Source: Stentor coeruleus (taxonomy: Eukaryota > Ciliophora > Heterotrichea > Heterotrichida > Stentoridae). Taken from it: a stretch of DNA of 48,785 nt. The notes under the pieces are model-generated. The model saw only the letters and a program-made list of their open reading frames with translations. It was not told the origin of the DNA and did not search any database. Location: NCBI GenBank assembly GCA_001970955.1, contig MPUH01000514.1:1-48785 (forward strand), given 5' to 3'. A program made the position numbers and the translations under genes. Of the stretch, positions 10,320 through 18,864 are shown one piece after another; position 1 is the first letter of the stretch; every line of letters starts with the position of its first letter.

Positions 10320-11513
10320 TTATTTATTCCTATTTCCAGCATTTAACGTAGTTAACAAAGGTGTAGCTGAGTCTTCATCTTTAACAAACTCAATTTTCAT
10401 ACATATTCCATATATAATCCTAGCAATCACAAAAATCACAAAGCACCCAATAATTATTTCTAAAGTCAATATAAGATTATCCATAGTAAAAACCGCAGAT
10501 GGGTCTACTGTTTCTTCTTCATTTTGACTATTTTCTAAATCCTTATCATCAGAAGATTCTATTGAATAAGTCATAGTCAAAGATCGTTCTTGCATATTGA
10601 ATACTGTAAGATATGTTGAGAAAAATACCTGGCCAAAGGACCAATAATTGTAATCATGGTAATGAATCATAATTTCACAAGTATTTTCGCTTAACTGATT
10701 AAGTAGTTTAAACCCTGGTATTGAAAAAGTTGACCCTTCAATATTTATAGAAAAATCAGTGAAAGTGCTTGGGTCTGAACAATCACATTCAAGATAGAAA
10801 AGTCCTGGGATTAATTTACAGCTATGCAAAGATAAGATATGCTCAAAAATTTCTTCAACCTCATTCAAAGATCCCCGAATTCCATTAAAAGATAGATCAA
10901 AGTATATAGATGATGTTAAAAAACTTAAATAGCCTGAAAAAGAAATCCCTGTAGTTTCAAGTTCCCATTTGGTACTTGATAAAGAATGTAAGTTAATTTT
11001 ATCTGAAGATAATGTGTATGAAGTATTGTAACCATTTAATCCTAAAACAAGACCATTAGAGTTGCTGGAGAAAAGAGAGAAACTGTTGAACTGGGTTTTA
11101 TTTGTAAAAGATGATATAAATGATGTACTTGAAGGTGATAAAGATATAAGCATCTCGAAACCTGGCTTTATACCTTGTTTGATATCTGTAACACATATCA
11201 CTGGAAAAGTTAAATCAAAGTTAAATATTTCTATTGTTTCAAAGCCAAATACACCTGAAATTATCAATCCAGGAAGAATTTCAGTATCTAAATAATTATC
11301 TTTGTATTTAAAACTAAGAGATGATGAACAGTTGTAGTCGCTAAAAACTAGTGAAGTCTGTTTAGTTATTACTGCTAATTCCAATTCGAAACCAACTGAA
11401 TGAGACTGTTTGCTTACTCCTAAATAAGCGTCCAACCCTTTCTATATGTAATTTACAGTTTTGATCTCTATATATTCTGCAATGCATGATAAAACAAATA
11501 AAAATTGCAGCAT
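10320..11513 (-). CDS. Membrane-anchored pepsin-fold protein, catalytic Asp residues absent
   Basis: Spliced gene. Exon 1 (11513-11457) encodes MLQFLFVLSCIAEYIEIKT, a signal peptide; a 15-nt intron (11442-11456) follows; exon 2 runs to TAA at 10320; product 392 aa. The TTG at 11435 is not the start. The body resembles an A1 aspartic protease: YLGVSKQSHSVGFELELAV at the position of the first catalytic strand, a central KWELETTGISFSG like the W-x-V/L...I strand, and near the C-terminus YWSFGQVFFSTYLTVFN, which matches the W-x-LG-x-x-F-x-x-x-Y-x-V-F-D signature. A TM helix (LILTLEIIIGCFVIFVIARI) and a short cytoplasmic tail end the protein. The two DTG/DSG motifs are not found: ITKQ and FNGI stand in their places. 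Probably a non-catalytic relative with a lumenal or cell-surface role. Confidence 0.65.
11442..11456 (-). other. 15-nt intron
   Basis: On the minus strand it reads GTAAATTACATATAG. Removing it joins a signal-peptide exon in frame to the pepsin-fold body. In the unspliced frame it ends in a TAG stop. Confidence 0.85.
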
Positions 11514-11611
11514 AAGTTTATAATTTGGCATTTAAAACTAATTATATAAAGATTAATTTGCATTAGAATAGTACTAGAAATGTTTATTTGTTAGTATTTG
11601 TCTATAAAAAA
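11514..11611. promoter_or_regulatory. 98-bp divergent promoter region
   Basis: Only 98 bp separate the start codons of the minus pepsin-fold gene and the plus RING gene. TATAA occurs at both ends, 4 nt before the minus ATG (ATTATAAACTT-ATG) and 4 nt before the plus ATG (CTATAAAAAA-TG). No other signal was recognised. Confidence 0.5.
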
Positions 11612-12461
11612 ATGCAAAGAACTACTACTGAAGATCTTAAAAACGATGAAGCCATCGCAGCTATGATTGCTCAAATGGAAGCTGATGAACAAACAAGAGA
11701 ATGGTTAAAAAATAATCCTGATATGGTTGAAGCATCTATAAAAGTTGAGAAAAAATTATATTCTGAGTCTACAAATCGTTGAGAAAAAATTATATTCTGA
11801 GTCTACAAATCGGAATAATTATCATGACTATTCGTATAATATAAGAAGTCCACATAGGATTTCAAATGAAGTAAGACAAGATTTTTATATTCCTGAGCTT
11901 GAAGATTTATCTGATGAAGAACTTTTAAAGCTTATTAATGAGAATTTGCAAGATGGGAAGCCACCTGGGGCAATCAGAGAAGCAAAAAGGGAAGATGCAC
12001 AAAAAGTTGACCTAAACAGAAGGAATCAAAACTATGGGCAAAATTGTTTTGGAAATGAATATCAGCCAAGGGGTAATTATAATCAGGAATTGCAGCCAGG
12101 AAAGAATATTAAAGGTGGAGCACAAAGACCTGATCGTGCAAATCATCAGTTTAGTTTTGGAGATTTTATGATAAATCCAGATGAAGAAATGAAATATGAA
12201 GACCTTTTACATCTAGATGATCATGAGTTTGATAAAGGGAATGGTTTTAAGTCTATGGATTTATCTCGGTTAAGACCTAAATACTATTTTACAAAGTTAA
12301 ATATCACTTTAGAAAACTGTCCTATTTGCATGAACGGATATAGAGATGGTAGCCGATATATTACTTTAAATTGCAATCATACCTATCATGATGCATGCAT
12401 TAAAGAATGGCTTGCCCGTAAAAAAGTCTGCGCAATTTGCAAAGCCGAAATAAAATTATAG
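11612..12461 (+). CDS. RING-H2 finger protein (E3 ligase type), frame broken by a 34-bp duplication
   Basis: The start is the ATG at 11612, after TATAAAA. The frame runs to a TGA at 11780, just inside the second copy of a 34-bp direct duplication (11744-11777 and 11778-11811). Dropping one copy restores one open frame to TAG at 12461, about 271 aa. The N-terminus is acidic (NDEAIAAMIAQMEADEQTRE); the middle is Asn/Gln/Gly-rich and probably disordered. The C-terminus is a RING-H2: CPIC, then CNHTYH, then CIKEWL, then CAIC, with His in the H2 positions, typical of ubiquitin ligases that bind an E2. The duplication may be an assembly error like the N-joins elsewhere, or a real disruption. Confidence 0.85.
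11744..11811 (+). repeat. 34-bp perfect tandem duplication inside the RING gene
   Basis: Two exact copies of a 34-base unit beginning GTTGAGAAAAAATTATATTC lie head to tail at 11744-11777 and 11778-11811. Since 34 is not a multiple of 3, the second copy shifts the frame. No N separates the copies, unlike the other duplicated joins in this window. Confidence 0.95.
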
Positions 12462-12893
12462 TAATTACCTTTTTATCAATTATGTTCATACAATTTGCTT
12501 TTAAAAAAAATAATGTGTATACAACTTTTGGGATAAAAGCTTATTATTTACCTTTACCCCTTATACTAAATTTTGATAAAAACTTTCAATCTTTCTAAAT
12601 TTTATACTATCTTAGGCTTTATAAAATCATACCTATAATTATTTGTAAATGTTCTAATATTTTTATAATCGACTTTTACGCATTCATAAAAAAATATAGC
12701 ATTTGTTTATGATGGTATTAACTTTATTGTCAAAAATACCATAAAATTTGTTGAAAAAAATATGCACACTTTTTGTTGAGGATTATGCAAAATTAGTTAA
12801 TAAAAATAAGAGATCATGATAAAATAAGTATAAAATTTAAGTTTCAGACTAAAAAAAACGTATGTTGATTTATTTAAATTTTCCATCCTGGAG
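12462..12893. other. Intergenic region
   Basis: No gene seen. It holds the 3' flank of the RING gene and the upstream region of the papain-like gene, with several poly-A and poly-T runs. Confidence 0.5.
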
Positions 12894-12905
12894 ATGATTA
12901 TAAAA

Positions 12906-13910
12906 ATGAACCAAAAGGTTGGACTTATATTACCCATACTTTTAATCGTCTCTCTAGCTCTATTCTTCCACCTCAAGTCAGAAAAAGCCCCCAAAGCTTT
13001 ATCCTATCTTGAAGCAGAAAAGGCAGAATTCGATAATTACCTAAAAGACTTCAACAAATTCTATTCAAACTCCGAATATCAATCAAGGTTCCAAATCTTC
13101 AGGGACACAATTGCATACATCCGGGTTATGAATTCGAAAAATCTTTCTTGGACACTAGGGGTGAATCAATTCACTGACATGACTCATGAAGAAGTATCAA
13201 ATCAATTATTCAACGATATTCCACGTAAAGAAATGGTAACTCTAAAATCTCCTGAAAGATTATCATACCCAGCTTCTATTGACTGGAGATCACTTGGAGC
13301 AGTAACAGGAGTAAAAAATCAATCACCATGTGCTTGTGGATGGGCTTTCTCAACAACTGGTGCTGTAGAAGGAGCTTATTTCATTGCAACTGGTAGACTT
13401 GTTTCCCTTTCTGAAGAACAATTGCTTGATTGTTCAGATTATTTCGGTAATAATGGGTGTAATGGAGGATATGTTACAAATTCACTTGACTATGTTTTAC
13501 AATATGGACTTGTTGCAGAAACCACTTATCCATATACAGGAAATCCATCAATTTGTAATGCTGCGCTTATTAACCCCCCAGCTGCTACAATAACAGTTTA
13601 TAATCATGTAACTCAAGATAGCTCTGATGCACTTTTAACAGCTGTTGCAGGATCACCAATATCAATTGATGTACAAGCTGATAGTTGGATTAATTATTCA
13701 GGTGGAGTACTTAATGCACCATGTACTTCTACACGTTATAATTATTCAGCTTTAGTTGTTGGATATAATACTTCTGCAAATCCTCCATATTATATTGTTA
13801 AGACTAGTTGGGGAACTGGATATGGACAAGGAGGTTATATACTTGTGGCTATTACTTCTGGTCCTGGGTCTTCATGTGTACAAGGACAACCAGTACAGGT
13901 TATTGCTTAG
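12906..13910 (+). CDS. Papain-family (C1A) protein with a substituted catalytic triad
   Basis: About 334 aa from the ATG at 12906, chosen because TATAAAA precedes it; an ATG at 12894 is in frame and possible. Order: signal peptide or anchor (VGLILPILLIVSLALFFHL); I29 pro-region with an ERFNIN-like run (EYQSRFQIFRDTIAYIRVMN) and GVNQFTDMT; mature domain from about YPASIDWRSLGAVTGVKNQ. The structure is otherwise well kept, including the oxyanion Gln in KNQ, CSDYFGNNGCNGGY, and VKTSWGTGYGQGGYI. All three catalytic positions differ: the active-site motif reads QSPCACGWAFS, with Gly before Trp where Cys25 belongs and a Cys one residue earlier; the His position is Tyr (NYSALVVGY); the Asn position is Thr (VKTSWG). 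Probably a pseudoprotease of the endolysosomal or secretory route. Confidence 0.9.
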   Translation: MNQKVGLILPILLIVSLALFFHLKSEKAPKALSYLEAEKAEFDNYLKDFNKFYSNSEYQSRFQIFRDTIAYIRVMNSKNLSWTLGVNQFTDMTHEEVSNQLFNDIPRKEMVTLKSPERLSYPASIDWRSLGAVTGVKNQSPCACGWAFSTTGAVEGAYFIATGRLVSLSEEQLLDCSDYFGNNGCNGGYVTNSLDYVLQYGLVAETTYPYTGNPSICNAALINPPAATITVYNHVTQDSSDALLTAVAGSPISIDVQADSWINYSGGVLNAPCTSTRYNYSALVVGYNTSANPPYYIVKTSWGTGYGQGGYILVAITSGPGSSCVQGQPVQVIA

Positions 13911-14264
13911 AAGGCTTAATTAGATTAGAGTAGTTAAAAGATATTGAAAAGATATAGTTTAGGTTTAGGTTTAGGTTTTGATATTTGATGGTTTTAGCTG
14001 TAGGATTTTTAATTTTTATAAGGTTATAGTGGAAATTTAAATATTGCTTAAGGAGATAATGAATGGTTGAAATATTAGGGTTGAAAAAAGGTTGGGAGTT
14101 GTTGCTGATTTTTATAAGTTACGTTGAAATTATTAGAGAGAAGTTATATTGCTAAAAAAAAAAATTTAAACTTGGATTGAATTTTTGTTATTATGATGAT
14201 ATAAATAAACACAATCAATATGTTATAATTGATTTCACCCACTAAATAGAGTTTGGTAAATAAT
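13911..14264. other. Intergenic region, G/T-rich left half
   Basis: No gene seen. 13911-14160 is G/T-rich and C-poor, the 3'-flank composition. It includes three TTTAGG units (13958-13975), and a run of A at about 14155-14164. The last ~60 bases before the next ATG are richer in C. Confidence 0.6.
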
Positions 14265-16034
14265 ATGGACGCAGCAGCATCATTCAATAACCAATGGAAA
14301 GAAAGGGAAGTCAAGGTTTATTCCCAAAAAGCCGAAGTGCATGTCAAAGAAATGAAAGAAGTAACTTCAACACCAAAAATCGACCCTTTGTCACGTAAAG
14401 TTGCTGAAATTGTTACAAGACGGGAACTTGAAATGCTTGGGATTCCTATTGTAGAAAGTTCATCTAAAAAACCACTCATAACACAGAGAAGCCCACGTAT
14501 TGTCAAGCCTGGTATTAAACAAATATCAGCAGACTTTACAGCTAAAAATATAGTAAAAAACGAAATACAATCAAAAGATAATCAAGTAAATCTTTTACAA
14601 AAGGATGAAATAAATGCAAATACTCATCAAAAGCACAATGCTAAAAACTTTTCAGATATTCCAACGGATCAGTCTGAATATACAAATATTCAAGAACCAC
14701 ACAAAAAAGTAATCCTCACTGAACTCATATCACGAATAGAAAAACCTAAAGCGCCTAGGACACCAAAGATAACTATCTGTCCTACTGATTTAGGGAAAAT
14801 TATAGAAACTGTTGAGAAAATACAAGAAAACCGGAAAATACATGAGGATATGCTTAATAATGTTGAACATTTGAAAGCATTTAGAGAAGAACTTCATAGA
14901 GATTATCCTGAGCTAGGCTTAGATAATTCTGTTGTTGGGTCAAGCTTCCACACAAATGAACTTAATGAGTTAGAAGAAGCATGTAAAGATATGACACCTG
15001 ATCAAATGGACATGAAAAGTCCTCAATCAAAAAATTCTGAAGACCATAAATTCGACATGTTCCCAATAAAACAAATAACTCAAGAAAACCTCGATACTGA
15101 AGATGAAAACAAAATAGACTTCTTACAAGAGTTGAAGAATATCAACATTGAAAAACTGTCTAATATGTCTGAATGCGGAAGTTCTCAATGTATCGAGAAA
15201 CCTTTTGATAAAAAAGACCCTGTTAATTTAGAAATCAACGTCCCAAACTTAACAGAAAATCTTCATTCAGACCATACAAAAAATACTAGTGAACAAAGAG
15301 AATCAGGAACTCTTTCAATAAAAAGCAAGATTATCCGTACTCCAACATACTCAGGGTCTAAATTTCAATCAATATATAGTCATGAAGCTCCATCAAAAGA
15401 GTTTGCAAGTCTTTATAGTTCTTATTATAAATCATCATTCTTACATTCACATCAAGAACTTGTCCCAAGCACAGTTCCCCGTTGCCATATAAATCTAGCA
15501 ACATGCAAGTCTTCACCAATATTCCAAAGTGTTAGAGTAGGAAGACATTCTAGAATTAAATGTGATAATGGGATAGCTTTAGCTGATTCTCTAAGAAGGG
15601 AGTTACTAAAACCTCCAAAACCTTTGCCTGAAAAAGAACCAAAGAGTTTTTATGAGAAAAACCTTGTTTGGTTAAACAAAAAAGATGAAAAAACTAAGAA
15701 AATCAGAGAAAGTATAACTGAAAGGGAAATACAAGGCTGCACTTTTGAACCTTTTATCAGCAAAAACCCAGTAAGAAGGGCTCAGAAAAGTATGGACTAT
15801 AAACCAGTGACTGGGAAGTCTAAATCAAGTCTTGATTTTAAAGATATGGAAGTGAAATCTCATTCTAGGATGCTAACAGAGCTCACACCTCGTGGTTTAG
15901 ATAATATCAAAATGTATTCAGCACTTTCTCCTACAGGCTCAAAAGTTGGATTTAGTGAAGGATGTGCTGTTGGGAGACTATTAGAAAAATCAAAGCCTAT
16001 GGTGAATTATCGTAGCGTAAACTTCTTAAATTAA
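14265..16034 (+). CDS. Disordered protein with C-terminal CTFxP / PMVNYR module (family member 1)
   Basis: 589 aa from the ATG at 14265. No known domain. The first ~430 residues are charged and probably disordered, with a short helical segment (EDMLNNVEHLKAFREELHRD). The C-terminal ~130 residues share a pattern with the protein at 34779-35855: a helix ending WLNKKDEKTKK...E, then GCTFEPF, later YSALSPTGSKVGFSEG, and KSKPMVNYRSV at the end. The CTF-x-P pattern with a preceding charged helix is familiar from ciliate cytoskeletal proteins, but no family name can be given. An EF-hand gene starts 7 bp after the stop and may share its transcript. A cortical or basal-body role would be inference only. 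Confidence 0.8.
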   Translation: MDAAASFNNQWKEREVKVYSQKAEVHVKEMKEVTSTPKIDPLSRKVAEIVTRRELEMLGIPIVESSSKKPLITQRSPRIVKPGIKQISADFTAKNIVKNEIQSKDNQVNLLQKDEINANTHQKHNAKNFSDIPTDQSEYTNIQEPHKKVILTELISRIEKPKAPRTPKITICPTDLGKIIETVEKIQENRKIHEDMLNNVEHLKAFREELHRDYPELGLDNSVVGSSFHTNELNELEEACKDMTPDQMDMKSPQSKNSEDHKFDMFPIKQITQENLDTEDENKIDFLQELKNINIEKLSNMSECGSSQCIEKPFDKKDPVNLEINVPNLTENLHSDHTKNTSEQRESGTLSIKSKIIRTPTYSGSKFQSIYSHEAPSKEFASLYSSYYKSSFLHSHQELVPSTVPRCHINLATCKSSPIFQSVRVGRHSRIKCDNGIALADSLRRELLKPPKPLPEKEPKSFYEKNLVWLNKKDEKTKKIRESITEREIQGCTFEPFISKNPVRRAQKSMDYKPVTGKSKSSLDFKDMEVKSHSRMLTELTPRGLDNIKMYSALSPTGSKVGFSEGCAVGRLLEKSKPMVNYRSVNFLN

Positions 16035-16041
16035 TTCAAAT

Positions 16042-16575
16042 ATGGCAACTAAACAACAAAACCTTCGTAGACAGCCACAAGCACATGCGAATAAAACCCT
16101 TGTCCAGAAACAGGGTGTTAAACTTCCAGATTATTTAGTAAAATTAATATAGGTTGATGATTTAAGAGCTGCTGTAGCTATATATGAGACTGAAGATCAA
16201 CCTGGGCTTATTCAAATGAATTATGTTAGAGGGATTTTATGGAATTTTGGATTTTGGAGGTTAACTAGTAAAGACTTTGAAAAAGAACTTATAAGTCATG
16301 ATATTGATACAAAAAGAACTTCACTTGAATGGAATGAAGTTTTAAATATAGTGACTAAAAGATATTATTCTGGTGGAAGAGAACAAGAGATTAAAGATAC
16401 TTTTAAGATTTTTGATAGAAGAGATCGTGGGACGACAACGGTTGCAGAAATAAAAGCTGCTCTTCAAAGCAAACTTGAAGTCCCAGTTACGGAGAATGAG
16501 GTTAATGAGATGTTTGAAATGGCAGGATTAGATCCTTCGAATCCGATATCTTTGAATGATTTTATGAATGTGTAA
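16042..16575 (+). CDS. EF-hand protein, calmodulin-like, with a 15-nt intron
   Basis: Two exons, 16042-16137 and 16153-16575, product 172 aa. Without splicing the frame hits TAG at 16150. A ~30-residue basic/Gln-rich N-terminus precedes an EF-hand-like helix-loop-helix (QPGLIQMNYVRGILWNFGFW) and a second pair with EIKDTFKIFDRRDRGTTTVAE and PSNPISLNDFMNV. The recognisable loop DRRDRGTTTVAE has Arg at the usual acidic positions 3 and 5, so calcium binding there is probably weak; the fold resembles calmodulin or centrin-type accessory proteins of cilia. The start is only 7 bp after the upstream stop and has no TATAA element, suggesting a dicistronic or overlapping transcript. Confidence 0.85.
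16138..16152 (+). other. 15-nt intron
   Basis: GTAAAATTAATATAG lies between codons (phase 0) of the EF-hand gene and carries an in-frame TAG. Removing it joins PDYL to VDDLRAA. Confidence 0.9.
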
Positions 16576-17122
16576 TTTTTATGTAGGATGAAAAGCTTTT
16601 AATTTTTGGATTAGTGTTGTTAGGAGATTAAGTAGAATTTTTTGATTTTAAGAGGCTTTTTTGAGGTTTGATTGTCAGATTTTGTTTTGGTATAGGTTTG
16701 GAATTATATTTTTATAAAGATTAACTTGGATTTAGATTTTGATTTATAAAAGTGGTAGGAGATAATAAAAATATTAGAAAATGCTTTAAAGATAAAAATT
16801 TAAGTAAAAAATATGCAGTTTATTCATGGGAGTTTTTATGATATTTGCAAATTAGCGATTCAGATTTTGTAATATGCTAAATATTCTGTTAATCTTAAAA
16901 AACTAAAAATTTAAGTTAGTTTCATATTCTTTAAGCAATATCATCTAATTACAATACAAAAATAACACTTATAAAGCTCTTAATTTTCTTCTAAAGCAGT
17001 ACTCCATAAACCTTAACTCATTTCAAAATCAAACTAAACCATTCTAAAAACTTATTCAATAATTCATAATATTATCAAACGCATTGATTTATTATAAGTA
17101 GATTTTATAATCTAATTATATA
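16576..17122. other. Convergent intergenic region
   Basis: No gene seen. The left ~200 bases are G/T-rich and C-poor; from about 16940 it is C-rich and G-poor, next to the 3' end of the minus gene. One of the clearest skew switches in the window. Confidence 0.6.
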
Positions 17123-17383
17123 TTATAATTCATATTCTGTAGGGATAACTAAACTATGAGTTTTAGATTTTATCATGGTATTTCCAGTCAGAAATGCAAG
17201 TTCTATATTAGCATATGTACTTATAAAACTTGATCGTCCTTGTAGAGAAGTATTTATGTAATTTTTGACATCATCTTCACTATATATACTAATGTCATCA
17301 AATGAACGGGATGATATATCAACAAGATTTTCTTGGTATAAAATAAATTCATCTTGCATAGATTTGCTTTCACAGCAACCCAT
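17123..17383 (-). CDS. Small predicted N-myristoylated/palmitoylated protein, 86 aa
   Basis: The N-terminus MGCCESKS has Gly2 for myristoylation, Cys3 and Cys4 for palmitoylation, and Ser at position 6, so the protein is probably anchored to a membrane by dual acylation. The rest is acidic and Ser-rich (SRSFDDISIYSEDDVKNYI) without a known domain. The start is preceded by TATAATTAGAT. It is short, so chance is not excluded, but the acylation motif and the start element support a real gene. Confidence 0.6.
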   Translation of the reverse strand: MGCCESKSMQDEFILYQENLVDISSRSFDDISIYSEDDVKNYINTSLQGRSSFISTYANIELAFLTGNTMIKSKTHSLVIPTEYEL

Positions 17384-17552
17384 ATCTAATTATAATAATC
17401 ATAATATCTTTATCTTTACTAAGCTTAATTTATCAAAAATGCATGCCCAAGACAATGATAATATTAAATTATATCTAATTACAACAAGATTCTATTTATA
17501 TTAAACTGTATTGAAAATTGCTTTATCCATTCTATCAAACTTTTTTTTTACC

Positions 17553-17649
17553 TATAATCATAATATAAAAATACAAATATTTTTATGTTTCAGTGTAGGA
17601 NTATAATCATAATATAAAAATACAAATATTTTTATGTTTCAGTGTAGGA
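17553..17649. repeat. Duplicated contig ends around a single N
   Basis: Identical 48-bp copies at 17553-17600 and 17602-17649 flank the N at 17601. The likeliest cause is an unmerged overlap of two contigs, so the true sequence has one copy. Confidence 0.9.
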
Positions 17650-17949
17650 AAAGTTGTGGATCAACAAATTAGTTCTTATAAAATCATAGATACTAATTTT
17701 AATAAATTACTCATATTGACCTTCTTAATTAATATATTATTATTATTTGTTATATTTACTCTAGTTATTGAAGGTATAGCAATGATACACAATATATTGA
17801 TAATTTTATAATTATTCCTTCTGAGACACTTTTTTGGTAAGGATAAAAATTTAGGAAAAGATATCAATTTGTATTTTGTACAATAAAAATATATAGTCTT
17901 CTAACACCCTAAAATATATAAAATAGAAAATATAATGGATAATAAAATC

Positions 17950-18129
17950 TTACAAACAACCTTTAAGGTCTTCATACCTGATTTCTCCATCTTCCTAAAT
18001 CTCATGCATCCTAAGCAAACCCCTAGTTATAGCTTCCACCAAATATTCTGGTTGAATTAAACTCCCAGCCTCAGTTCCAAGTAAAACCAAAAAAAGACGT
18101 GAAATACTTGAGTAAATAAAAAACTTCTC
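17950..18129 (-). pseudogene. Possible EF-hand gene fragment
   Basis: On the minus strand a 44-codon frame (18129-17998) reads like protein, with GTEAGSLIQPEYLVEAITRG followed by LLRMHEI. A TAG at 17995-17997 interrupts it, then EDGEIRYEDLKGCL continues in the same frame to TAA at 17950. The join resembles the helix and loop of an EF-hand with the stop inside the loop. No start codon and no fitting 15-nt intron were found. It may be a remnant behind the C2-domain gene, or chance. Confidence 0.3.
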
Positions 18130-18171
18130 CTAATAATCTAAAAATCATAATAGTTTAAGTAAATACAACTA

Positions 18172-18855
18172 CTAAACCTGATCATATTTTTCTAAAGCTT
18201 TGAGAATATCATCACTTAATTCTTGGCATTTATCAGATAAGTCCTTATAAAGTTTTTTCTCACTTTCTATACACTGTATTCTAAGTTTCAACGAAGATTT
18301 CCCATCAGCTTTCTCACCTGATAATGTAAACCAATTTTCGCATACCTGTTGATTAGCAAGTTCATTGAATTTTATGTCTACAACGCCTATTATTTCATCA
18401 CTCCCTTGAACTTTTACCATAAAGTGTAAATAAGAAAACTTGATCAAAGTTTTGATTTTAATAACCCTATACCACTTTGGTTTGTAAATATCCGCCGCAA
18501 AAGTCTCCTGATATGGTCCTCCAGGTTCAAGTGATACTCCAATATACGGCTTACCTTGAGTAAAACAAAGCCCAGGACGATCCAAATAAGCAGCTCGCTG
18601 AACCTCAACAACCACTTCTCTTATCGGTGGTACTGACTCAATACAATTCTCATGCTTTCTTGAAAATTCTTTAAACTTCTTATCATAGAAATCTTTCCTG
18701 TAGATAAGTCCTTGAACATTGCTTTCCATCTTCAAAAACTGAGAATGGTTAGACGCAAATGGGATAAACTTGAAATGTCGATCGTTTTTGCTATTCTCTT
18801 CATTTATATGCTGATTGATTTCTGAAGCACTAGGCCTACTGGCACAATCTCCCAT
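18172..18855 (-). CDS. Predicted N-myristoylated C2-domain protein, 227 aa
   Basis: The N-terminus MGDCASRPS fits myristoylation at Gly2 with a palmitoylatable Cys4 and Ser6. Residues ~85-205 resemble a C2 beta-sandwich: KPYIGVSLEPGG, PKWYRVIKIKTL, LHFMVKVQGSDEIIGVVDIK (the usual L-x-V-x-D...IG strand), NWFTLSGEKADGKSSLKLRI. The calcium-binding Asp loops are not obvious. The C-terminus is a short coiled-coil-like helix (LYKDLSDKCQELSDDILKAL). Likely a peripheral membrane protein. The gene starts 9 bp after the stop of CHID1 on the same strand, with AATAATA at the ATG. Confidence 0.7.
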   Translation of the reverse strand: MGDCASRPSASEINQHINEENSKNDRHFKFIPFASNHSQFLKMESNVQGLIYRKDFYDKKFKEFSRKHENCIESVPPIREVVVEVQRAAYLDRPGLCFTQGKPYIGVSLEPGGPYQETFAADIYKPKWYRVIKIKTLIKFSYLHFMVKVQGSDEIIGVVDIKFNELANQQVCENWFTLSGEKADGKSSLKLRIQCIESEKKLYKDLSDKCQELSDDILKALEKYDQV

Positions 18856-18864
18856 TATTATTAA

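Larger units (their letters stand above)
17384..18171. other. Intergenic region with an assembly join and a coding-like fragment
   Basis: It contains the N-join at 17601 with 48-bp duplicated flanks, described separately, and a possible decayed EF-hand fragment on the minus strand (17950-18129). Open frames at 17676-17867 (minus) and 17265-17504 (plus) look like chance. Confidence 0.5.

Noticed and set aside
13958-13975. Three TTTAGG units, telomere-like
   Set aside because: Only three units inside a G/T-rich 3' flank; no end of the contig and no exact match to the heterotrich telomere repeat known to me.
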